The notes beneath the pieces were generated by a model. The model searched no databases. It saw only the letters and a list, made by a program, of their open reading frames with translations, and was not told the DNA's origin. This document shows positions 17,626 through 24,653 of a stretch of 64,000 bases of DNA, in pieces. Origin of the DNA: CAWGET01 sp963821715 (GTDB lineage: Bacteria > Bacteroidota > Ignavibacteria > Ignavibacteriales > Melioribacteraceae); NCBI GenBank assembly GCA_963821715.1, contig CAWGET010000006.1, positions 620,001 through 684,000 of the forward strand. The letters run 5' to 3'. The position numbers and the translations under genes are program-made. Position 1 is the first letter of the stretch, and each line of letters opens with the position of its first letter.

Positions 17626-18193
17626 ATGTTTAAAATGTTTTTGATGACAATCCTGACTTCCACTCTTCTTTTTGCGGCAAGTCCGGATTCATCAATGAGC
17701 GATTTCACTTTAGTCGATTACAACGGAAACGAAACTTCGCTTTCGTATCTTGCCGAAGATTCTGAAGCGGTAGTTGTAATGTTTATCGCAACTCAATGCC
17801 CGGTTTCTAATAATTATAATGAACGGATGGCGGAATTGTATGACGAATATCAAGACCGGGGCGTTGCATTTATCGGGGTAAATTCCAATAAGCAGGAAAG
17901 CGCCGAAGAAGTGAAAGAACACGCTGCTGATAATAAACTTGAATTTCCGATAGTTAAAGATCCGAATAATGTTGTTGCGGATGAATACGGCGCTTCGGTC
18001 ACTCCCGAAATTTATCTTTTAGATAACGAGCTAAACCTGCTTTACCACGGAAGAATTGACGATAACCGGAGAGAGAACGAAGTAACCGTGACACGATCTT
18101 CGAAATGCTCTTGACGAAGTATTGGAAGGCGAAGAAGTCTCCGTCGCTAAAACTAAAGCCTTCGGATGCTCAATTAAAAGAGTAAATAAATAA
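17626..18193 (+). pseudogene. Exported redoxin/thioredoxin-like protein, interrupted by a +1 frameshift
   Basis: Redoxin-fold protein with a signal peptide (about 1-19) and a single peroxidatic-type Cys (ATQCPVSNNYN). A strong GGAGG lies 4 bases before the ATG. The first frame terminates at 18114 after RSSKCS. From 18092 the next frame supplies the expected family C-terminus (HDLRNALDEVLEG ... KAFGCSIKRV) and stops at 18193. One extra base between about 18084 and 18091 explains the break. The restored protein has about 188 residues. The stop directly abuts the ATG of the following TlpA-like gene, so the two are cotranscribed and probably act together in the periplasm. Peroxide or thiol reduction is plausible; the substrate is unknown. 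Confidence 0.8.
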
Positions 18194-18674
18194 ATGAGAA
18201 TTTTATTCGCGCTCTTGTTTTTCGCAGCGTTTACTTTTTTTCAGGCTCAAAATATTTCTGTCGATAAACTGACCGTGAACGAACTGGAGAAAATCATTTC
18301 ATCGAAGAGACGGGAAAATTCTTCTCATAAACGTCTGGGCTACCTGGTGTATTCCTTGCCGGGAAGAATTTCCCGATCTTGTAAAACTGCGTAAAGAGAC
18401 TGATGAAACGAAAATCGATATTGTGGGAATAAGCGCAGACTATCCGGATGAAATTGAATCGAAGATCATTCCCTTTTTAAGGGAACAGAAAGTCAACTTC
18501 AAAAATTATGTAAACGCTTTTGACGATCCCAATGAACTTATCGATTTCTTAAACCCGGATTGGAACGGCGCGCTTCCCGCAACATTTATTTTTGACGAAG
18601 AAGGGAAACAAAAAGTTTTTCTTGAAGGAAAACAGAGTTATGAGGAATTGGTCAAGGCAACACAGACTTTCTAA
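18194..18674 (+). pseudogene. TlpA/ResA-like thioredoxin, interrupted by a +1 frameshift
   Basis: Exported thioredoxin-fold protein. A signal peptide (about 1-18) is in the first frame, which then becomes nonsense and stops at 18394. From 18309 the next frame gives a textbook TlpA core: DGKILLINVWATWCIPC, then EEFPDLVKLRKE, VGISADYPDE and the cis-Pro region LPATFIFDEEG, ending at 18674. Removing one base at about 18303-18308 restores about 159 residues with the CIPC redox pair. It would reduce or oxidise periplasmic disulfides, for example in cytochrome c maturation. It starts directly after the redoxin stop codon. Two adjacent genes both needing the same +1 correction suggests a local sequence-quality problem. 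Confidence 0.82.
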
Positions 18675-18708
18675 ACTGCAAATTTATATTTGATAACTGC
18701 TTAGCGTT

Positions 18709-18755
18709 ACGCAGACCTGCCTGCGACAGGCAGGCTTTCCAGTCTGCGTTTTTTT
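18709..18755 (+). terminator. Nested-hairpin terminator after tlpA-like gene
   Basis: An outer stem ACGCAGAC / GTCTGCGT encloses an inner perfect 8-base-pair hairpin (CCTGCCTG, loop CGA, CAGGCAGG). It is followed directly by seven T residues. The inner GC-rich palindrome contrasts with the AT-rich surroundings and looks like a dispersed element serving as terminator. Confidence 0.75.
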
Positions 18756-18772
18756 GCAATCTTCTTATAATC

Positions 18773-18794
18773 AAACAGGTTGGAAAACCTGTTT
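18773..18794 (-). terminator. Hairpin terminator of the mscS-photolyase pair
   Basis: A perfect 9-base-pair stem AAACAGGTT / AACCTGTTT with a GGAA tetraloop lies 20 bases beyond the mscS stop on the minus strand. T-rich sequence is limited, so strength is uncertain. Confidence 0.5.
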
Positions 18795-18813
18795 TACCTG
18801 GGATAATTATTCT

Positions 18814-19689
18814 TCATCCTTTCTCAACCGGTATTGGAAGCGGAGAACGGAAATGAAGATCCCGCTGAGGGAACGGGATTTCAATGCTTGTATCTTTAAA
18901 TTTCCTCACAATAGCAATGTTCAAATCAGAGCGGACATAGTAAAATCTTTTCGGATCGTTTATCCAAACGCGTATCTGCATATTCCAGGATGAATCTCCG
19001 AAATTAACAAAATGGACTTCAGGTTTGGGGATTGTGAGAATTTCCTTGTTTTCGGACGCGACTTCCATCAAAGCCTTTAACACAATATCAATATCGGAAT
19101 TGTATGAAACGCCTACATCGAGATCGATACGAATTTTCGGATCGCCGTGAGACCAGTTGATAACTGAAGAAGAAATAAATTCAGAGTTTGGAACGATGAT
19201 GGAAATATTTGTAAGAGAGCGAATTGTTGTTGAGCGGATATTGATATTCAGAACGTCGCCTTCCTTATCGGCAACAGTAACTCTATCCCCCACTTTTATC
19301 GGGCGTTCAAAAAGTAGAATTAGTCCGGCAATAAAATTTGAAGTAATATTCTGCAAACCAAAACCGATACCGACCGAAAGGAATCCAAGTATAACAGCAA
19401 GCCCGCTTAAATCAACCCCAACAAATTGGAAAGCGACGATTATACCGATAAACACTATTATATATTGAGTAATGCGGAGAAGCGTGAATTGAATACCGAC
19501 GTCGATTTTTAGTTTTTGGAAAATCGTCTTAAGAATTTTTTTTCGCAGCAGCCGGGAAAAAATTGCGAACAGAATAATAATTACCACGAAAAGAAAAATC
19601 GATGTAAGAGTAATAGGAGTTTGATTCAGTGTAAAAATTGGGAAAGAAATTATCTCTTTAATTTTTACCAGAATTTCAGAAAGGCTCAT
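18814..19689 (-). CDS. mscS: MscS-family small-conductance mechanosensitive channel
   Basis: A 291-residue inner-membrane channel that releases solutes on hypo-osmotic shock. Three hydrophobic helices occupy about residues 25-130. The third is the pore helix, with the Gly/Ala-patterned SVGIGFGLQNITSNFIAGL typical of MscS TM3. The beta-domain follows with LLFERPIKVGDRV and the cytoplasmic vestibule region to the end. The gene lies 11 bases downstream of the photolyase on the same strand, so it is probably cotranscribed, though no functional link is evident. Confidence 0.93.
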   Translation of the reverse strand: MSLSEILVKIKEIISFPIFTLNQTPITLTSIFLFVVIIILFAIFSRLLRKKILKTIFQKLKIDVGIQFTLLRITQYIIVFIGIIVAFQFVGVDLSGLAVILGFLSVGIGFGLQNITSNFIAGLILLFERPIKVGDRVTVADKEGDVLNINIRSTTIRSLTNISIIVPNSEFISSSVINWSHGDPKIRIDLDVGVSYNSDIDIVLKALMEVASENKEILTIPKPEVHFVNFGDSSWNMQIRVWINDPKRFYYVRSDLNIAIVRKFKDTSIEIPFPQRDLHFRSPLPIPVEKG

Positions 19690-19700
19690 TCAGGTTCCTG

Positions 19701-21071
19701 TTATTCAAAATTCAGTTCAGTTTGATTATTGGAATTTAAGTATTTATCGATATACTTTCCAATATCGAATTTTCGTTTAGCGCCGTTGTAACTCATATAT
19801 CTCACTTTTCCAAACACAGGTCTTTCGCCGAAGGCGCGGTCGTGAACTCCGCCAATCGACCAGGCGATACCGGCGTATCCGTTCGGGTCGCGTCCGTCCA
19901 ATTCATACTTGTCATTCAAATAAATCGCAATCTTCATTGCGTATTCCGGCGTATTCGTCCATTCAAGAATTTTTTTCGCCCAATACATCCGCATATATCC
20001 GTGCATCTTGCCATCGCGCATCATCTGGAATTGCGCAGCGTTCCAAAGATCGTCGTGCGTTTTTGCAAATTCAAATTCATCTTTTGTATATATAAATTCT
20101 CTTTCGTCATCTCGATGTTTTAAATGATTTTCTTTTGCCCAATCAGGAAAACCTTTCGGGTTATCATAATTCACATTATAAAAACAAAAATTATCTGAAA
20201 GCTCGCGACGGACAATAAGTTCTTCTAAGAAAGCTTTCTGCGATTCATTATATTCGATGAACGGTTGAGTCTCCAACGCAATTCGCTGAGCAGATATTTG
20301 TCCGAAATGGAGATAAGGCGAAAGTCCCGACTGCGCGTCTTTCGTCGGATTGTTCCGGAATTCATTATAATATTTTAATTTGTTATCTAAAAAATATTTT
20401 AATTTCCTCTTCGCCACTTCTTCGCCCGACGTAACCCATTCTACCGGCTTCACATCAAAATTTATTTTTAGATTTTCGCGTAGCTTTTCCCAATCAATTG
20501 AATTTGTCTTCACTGAATTATGATTCATTTTACGAAGCCGCGGAAATTCATCCAAATACTCGTCTAAATTTTTTTCTACTTTCGGACGAAAAGTATACGC
20601 CGCAAATTCCGGTTTCGGCGAAGCGATCCAACAGGGAATAATATTATGCGCATCAACTTCATAAAATCTTATATTGATTTTTTTGTAAATCTCCCGTTTC
20701 CATTTTTTAACAATATTTAACGGATTGAAATCACTCACAAGAATTCCGGCGTCGGTTTCTTCTATAAATTTCGGTATATTTTCAACGGGATCTCCAACCA
20801 ATAAATAAAATGGAATATTTTTATTTTGAAGTGAGTCCTCAATTTCTTCCAAGCCGTGTAACATAAAATCGTATTGCCTCAGTCCGGCTTCTAAAAATTC
20901 ATTTACCAGATTGAATAAAACTATGAGCGGCGTTTTTTTAGATTCCGCCAATTCAGCCGCGTAGATCAAAGCCCAATTATCGCTCACGCGCTGGTCGCGC
21001 TGCATCCAATAAATAACCGGACCAGCTTTTTCGTCATCTTTATTAAGTAATCTTACTCTTTTTTCATTCAT
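19701..21071 (-). CDS. phr: Class II deoxyribodipyrimidine (CPD) photolyase
   Basis: A 456-residue FAD enzyme that splits cyclobutane pyrimidine dimers using light. The class II opening YWMQRDQRVSDNWAL is present. The photolyase FAD-binding half contains SGLSPYLHFGQISAQRIAL, the RRELSDNFCFYN segment, and near the C-terminus MHGYMRMYWAKKILEW and DGRDPNGYAGIAWSIGG, all class II hallmarks. It suggests that the organism or its relatives meet light. It is followed by mscS. Confidence 0.95.
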   Translation of the reverse strand: MNEKRVRLLNKDDEKAGPVIYWMQRDQRVSDNWALIYAAELAESKKTPLIVLFNLVNEFLEAGLRQYDFMLHGLEEIEDSLQNKNIPFYLLVGDPVENIPKFIEETDAGILVSDFNPLNIVKKWKREIYKKINIRFYEVDAHNIIPCWIASPKPEFAAYTFRPKVEKNLDEYLDEFPRLRKMNHNSVKTNSIDWEKLRENLKINFDVKPVEWVTSGEEVAKRKLKYFLDNKLKYYNEFRNNPTKDAQSGLSPYLHFGQISAQRIALETQPFIEYNESQKAFLEELIVRRELSDNFCFYNVNYDNPKGFPDWAKENHLKHRDDEREFIYTKDEFEFAKTHDDLWNAAQFQMMRDGKMHGYMRMYWAKKILEWTNTPEYAMKIAIYLNDKYELDGRDPNGYAGIAWSIGGVHDRAFGERPVFGKVRYMSYNGAKRKFDIGKYIDKYLNSNNQTELNFE

Positions 21072-21266
21072 AACTTTCCGAATAATCCGTGTTGCAGGAA
21101 GAATTTAACTTGCGACATAAAATTGATTTTTTAAATTATTTAATCATTTAAAATCGTTCAAGGAAGAAAGAAGTTCAATTGAAATAAAATAATAATTGGA
21201 TAAATTGGATGAAAGAATTTGAGAATTTGCCGTTACAATAAATATTAGAAGTAAAAGTCGACCATT
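21072..21266. other. AT-rich intergenic region between photolyase and the HEPN remnant
   Basis: No gene or clear signal is seen. It may contain eroded 3' sequence of the truncated HEPN gene and the photolyase promoter. No frame continues the HEPN domain recognisably. Confidence 0.35.
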
Positions 21267-21374
21267 TCAAACTTGAGAATTAATCAACTCTTCAAGTTCA
21301 GCAGTATAAGCTTTTATCTTTTTCGCAGATTCCAACATATCAGCCAAAAGAAACAAATTATTTCTTTTAGACAT
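21267..21374 (-). pseudogene. Truncated HEPN (HepT/DUF86-like) gene remnant
   Basis: A 35-codon frame starts 8 bases inside the end of the MNT gene and reads MSKRNNLFLLADMLESAKK then IKAYTAELEELINSQV. This resembles the first 30-35 residues of HepT/DUF86 HEPN proteins, which are normally about 110-130 residues and carry the catalytic RxxxxH further on. The overlap with an upstream MNT gene is the standard arrangement of these toxin-antitoxin pairs. The frame stops before any catalytic residue, so this copy would be inactive. Alternatively it is a short chance ORF. Confidence 0.55.
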
Positions 21375-21663
21375 AGATCAAATCCGGTTCAATCAAACTA
21401 TAATATTTTTTTTTAATCCCCTTTTTCGAAACTAAATCTACTTTTATTTGTAGCAGATCTTCTAATTCCTCTGCAAGATCAATAAATCGAATTCCAATTC
21501 GATCGTTGAATTCTACAAGAATATCTATATCGCTTATTTCCAATTGTTCTTCTCGCGCATATGAGCCGAAAATTGCAATTGATTTAATAGGAAATTTTAA
21601 AAATAGTTGCGACCTATTTTCATTTAACTTTGTTTTGATATCGTTTAAAGTCTTCATACTCAA
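21367..21663 (-). CDS. Minimal nucleotidyltransferase (MntA-like antitoxin)
   Basis: A 98-residue MNT-fold nucleotidyltransferase with the signature GSYAREE ... SDIDILVEF (active-site GS and DxD) at about residues 32-51 and a third-strand KVDLV. In MNT/HEPN systems this protein neutralises the HEPN RNase, in characterised cases by adding AMP to it. Here the partner gene just downstream seems truncated, leaving an orphan antitoxin. It lies between photolyase and the EVE gene. Confidence 0.88.
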   Translation of the reverse strand: MSMKTLNDIKTKLNENRSQLFLKFPIKSIAIFGSYAREEQLEISDIDILVEFNDRIGIRFIDLAEELEDLLQIKVDLVSKKGIKKKYYSLIEPDLIYV

Positions 21664-21736
21664 ATATAAAAAATTAATTGATTACTTTAACAAAAGCCCC
21701 AGAAGAGCGCTCTAAGCAAACATTCAGTTACGCATA

Positions 21737-22204
21737 CTATTTCCCCATTTTCACTATCTCGTCAAACTCTACTTTTGTTACCGGCATAACTGATAAACGA
21801 TTACCGCGCTGAACAAGTTTCATTTCCTGCAATTTCTCATTCTTCTTTATTTCGGGAAGCGGGACTTCGCGCTTAAATTTTTTGATGAATTTTAAATCCA
21901 CCATAAACCAGGTCGGTTCGTCTTTATCGCTTTTCGGATCAAACTTTTTAGAATCGGGATCGAACGCGGTGAAATCGGGATAACCTTCTTTTATTACTTC
22001 GCAAACGCCGACTGCGGCGGGAGGTTCCGCGTTACTGTGATAAAATATTACCCGGTCTCCTTTCTTCATTTCATCGCGCATATAATTTCTTGCCTGGTAA
22101 TTTCTAACTCCGTCCCAGAACGTAGTCTGATTCTTATCTTTTTCTAAATCATCAATTGAGTAGGAAGAGGGTTCCTGTTTAACAAGCCAATATTTTTTTG
22201 CCAT
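21737..22204 (-). CDS. EVE-domain protein
   Basis: A 155-residue single EVE (PUA-like) domain with the family start KYWLVKQEPSSYS, the aromatic-cage region WDGVRNYQARNYM and GDRVIFYHSN. EVE proteins are thought to bind modified bases in DNA or RNA. No restriction or modification gene lies beside it, so a housekeeping (Thyn1-like) role is as likely as defence. It starts 29 bases downstream of the PAP2 gene on the same strand. Confidence 0.92.
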   Translation of the reverse strand: MAKKYWLVKQEPSSYSIDDLEKDKNQTTFWDGVRNYQARNYMRDEMKKGDRVIFYHSNAEPPAAVGVCEVIKEGYPDFTAFDPDSKKFDPKSDKDEPTWFMVDLKFIKKFKREVPLPEIKKNEKLQEMKLVQRGNRLSVMPVTKVEFDEIVKMGK

Positions 22205-22233
22205 TATAATTCCTTTAAATATTTATTACAGAA

Positions 22234-23115
22234 TTAAAACTCATAGCTAATAATTAAATTCAAACTTTCTCCATCGCTTGCCAAGAAGAAAGGGAAATAA
22301 TCCCGGTCTCTGTGTCTGCTCACTAAATAATTCCCAATAAAGAAACCTATTGCTGAGCCGGCAATAACGTCCGAAGACCAGTGCTGATCCTGAACCAACC
22401 GCTGAGTGGCGGTCAAAAAAGCTGGGGCAAATAAAAGAGTCTTATAAAAATAATTTTCCGTATGCGCCGCCAAAACAGACGAAAGAGAAAAAGCGACGGT
22501 TGAATGCCCCGATGGAAACGCAGTAGTTTCATAGTCGAGATTTATTAATTTAAATTTGTGATTCCCTTCTTCCCTAAAAGGTCTCGATCTTCCGACAAAA
22601 GTTTTAATGGCCACATTTAAGGAAAGTGAGTAAACAACCGACTCAACTATTTCGAACGCAATCTGCGCAGCTTCTTCATCCTTTTGAGTATAAGCGTAAA
22701 GCGATAAACCACCCGCTATCACTCCGCTTATCAACGGCTCGCCATACATTTTACTGATCTTAAAAATAGTTTTTTCTTTCAACTCAGGCCGATCACTAAA
22801 ATATTGATGCACTTCTTCATCCGTAAAGGAATACGCTAAATAAGTTCCGGCTGCAACTCCGCCAAGTGTAAGCCAGTCTTTTGTTTTCCACCGAAGGGGC
22901 TGTGTTGCCAGCGCTTTTCCATCTTCAAATGTTTGCGTATAAAATGGGATATGATTTGAAGAATCAACTTGAGAATAAACTGCAGGATTTAATATAAGAA
23001 GAAGCAGAAAAATTATAGCCGAGATTTTAAGCTTAATGGGATTAAAAATAAAACTTGGATTATTCCTGTTGGTTAATTTAGCGACAGGATAATTCCTGAC
23101 TAATAGTTTGTCCAT
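22234..23115 (-). CDS. Membrane-associated PAP2-family phosphatase
   Basis: A 293-residue protein with a hydrophobic N-terminal segment (about 31-48), likely a signal anchor. The three PAP2 motifs are visible: KTFVGRSRPF, PSGHSTVAF and RLVQDQHWSSD. The last has the His and Asp but a Leu-Val in place of the usual Ser-Arg context. Members dephosphorylate undecaprenyl pyrophosphate, lipid phosphates or similar; the substrate here is unknown. The N-terminus is long (about 30 residues before the hydrophobic stretch), so the true start may be internal. It lies 7 bases after the hydrolase gene. Confidence 0.88.
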   Translation of the reverse strand: MDKLLVRNYPVAKLTNRNNPSFIFNPIKLKISAIIFLLLLILNPAVYSQVDSSNHIPFYTQTFEDGKALATQPLRWKTKDWLTLGGVAAGTYLAYSFTDEEVHQYFSDRPELKEKTIFKISKMYGEPLISGVIAGGLSLYAYTQKDEEAAQIAFEIVESVVYSLSLNVAIKTFVGRSRPFREEGNHKFKLINLDYETTAFPSGHSTVAFSLSSVLAAHTENYFYKTLLFAPAFLTATQRLVQDQHWSSDVIAGSAIGFFIGNYLVSRHRDRDYFPFFLASDGESLNLIISYEF

Positions 23116-23122
23116 AATTATT

Positions 23123-23986
23123 TTATTTTCCGCTTACCAAATATTTTTTATACCATTCTTTTCTGTTCTCGTCAACTTCCTTCCTGTGCGATTTCAAAAA
23201 GTGATCGCCGCCTTCAAACATAATGAGCCGGAAAGGAATTTCGAGATCAAGTAATTTATATGAAAGATCGAGCGAATCATGCGGCAATACGCGGTTATCT
23301 TTTGTTCCGTGCATTAAAAGCATCGGCGTTTCGCGGGTAAGATTTTCCGCAAAACCGACGATTGACCTAGACTCGCATCTTTTATTAAAATCTTCGTCGC
23401 CGTGTTTTCCCATTGTAACTTGATAAAGCCGTTTCATAAATTTACTCTCATCCGCATTGCATCTCAGATTTGCAATTCCGCCGGTAATCACCGCCGCCTT
23501 AAACTTATGATATTTAGTTAGTGCGAGGTAAGTCATCATCCCGCCGCGGCTCCATCCTTCTATCGCGATATTATTTTCATCAATAAATTCAAGTTCTTCT
23601 GCTATGTCTATTAAATTTAAAACGTCATTCAAATCGCTTCCGCCGAATTCATCTTTTCCTTCACCGCCGGCATTCCCGCGGTATTGCGAAGCGAGAACCG
23701 CATATCCCCAGCTCGCCAGAAGTCCGAACATTCCTTTAGCGTTGAACTGATCGATCGCTCCTGCGTTCCCTATTCCGCCTCTGCACCAAATTACAAGAGG
23801 AAGTTTTCCTTTAACATTTTTAGGATAAGCAAGATAACCTTTTACTTTCAGACCGTCCGATAAATAAGTAATTTTTTCTACAACGGAATTCTCAATCGCA
23901 TGTTCGCCCCAGCCGCTTTTTCCCATTTTAATCTGAGTTGGGTTCAAATTAATTTTTTCTTTCTCGATGATCAATTTAGACATCAT
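23123..23986 (-). CDS. Alpha/beta hydrolase of the prolyl-oligopeptidase (S9) type
   Basis: A 287-residue single-domain hydrolase without a signal peptide. The catalytic triad is readable: nucleophile Ser in GWSRGGMM (about residue 145), Asp in GTKDNRVLP and His in GGDHFLKS. The oxyanion region is WCRGGIGN. There is no N-terminal propeller, so it resembles a dienelactone-hydrolase/acyl-peptidase catalytic domain on its own; the substrate cannot be deduced. Two ATGs (MMSK) allow either start. It is the first gene of a short run with PAP2 and EVE. Confidence 0.85.
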   Translation of the reverse strand: MMSKLIIEKEKINLNPTQIKMGKSGWGEHAIENSVVEKITYLSDGLKVKGYLAYPKNVKGKLPLVIWCRGGIGNAGAIDQFNAKGMFGLLASWGYAVLASQYRGNAGGEGKDEFGGSDLNDVLNLIDIAEELEFIDENNIAIEGWSRGGMMTYLALTKYHKFKAAVITGGIANLRCNADESKFMKRLYQVTMGKHGDEDFNKRCESRSIVGFAENLTRETPMLLMHGTKDNRVLPHDSLDLSYKLLDLEIPFRLIMFEGGDHFLKSHRKEVDENRKEWYKKYLVSGK

Positions 23987-24057
23987 TTTTTATTCTATAA
24001 TTTATTAGTTTTGAAAGTTGGTTAAATAAAATAGAACTTAATAATATCGTTATTACT

Positions 24058-24618
24058 ATGTCAAAAAGAAAATTGAAAAAACCAAATCAAAAAAAAGGAT
24101 TAAAAAAGAGATTTTATCAGGTGGTCGTTTTAATTGTTGCGGCAGCTTTTATTTTATTTTTTATTTATCCGAATAATTTTATGAACAATGAAAATAATGG
24201 GAAAGAAAAACTTAGCGGCTATAACTCTTTTGAGTTCGCAAAAGAAGGCGAGCTGACGTTTTCCAATGCCGACGGAAAGTTCATCACACAAATAGATATT
24301 GAAATTGCAGACGACAATAACCGACGGACAACCGGATTGATGTATAGAAACGAGATGGGAAAAAATCAGGGAATGTTTTTTATTTTCCCAAATGAAAGTT
24401 ATCAATCCTTCTGGATGAGAAATACGGTTCTGCCGTTGGATATTTTATTCGTCAATTCGAAAAATGAAATTGTAACGATCCACAAAAATACTATTCCTTT
24501 CGATGAGAGTTCGTATCCTTCTACAAAACCGGCGATGTATGTCGTTGAAGTAAACGCCGGCTTCACTGACCAATATAATATAAAATCCGGGGATAAAATT
24601 TCCTGGAGAAGAATTTAA
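24058..24618 (+). CDS. DUF192-domain protein with N-terminal membrane anchor
   Basis: A 186-residue protein. A lysine-rich N-terminus and one hydrophobic helix (about 21-40) anchor it. The DUF192 domain follows at about 70-186 with its characteristic RTTGLMYRNEM, GMFFIFP, FWMRNTVLPLDILFV and YVVEVNAG motifs. The biochemical function of DUF192 is not established. The gene precedes the large M28 peptidase by 35 bases on the same strand, so the two may be cotranscribed. Confidence 0.9.
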   Translation: MSKRKLKKPNQKKGLKKRFYQVVVLIVAAAFILFFIYPNNFMNNENNGKEKLSGYNSFEFAKEGELTFSNADGKFITQIDIEIADDNNRRTTGLMYRNEMGKNQGMFFIFPNESYQSFWMRNTVLPLDILFVNSKNEIVTIHKNTIPFDESSYPSTKPAMYVVEVNAGFTDQYNIKSGDKISWRRI

Positions 24619-24653
24619 TTACAAGCAAACCATTTTAACTTTCGGAGACAATA

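Noticed and set aside
21737..22204. EVE-domain protein as part of a restriction or defence island
   Set aside because: Neighbours are a phosphatase and a hydrolase; only the decayed MNT/HEPN pair hints at defence, which is not enough.
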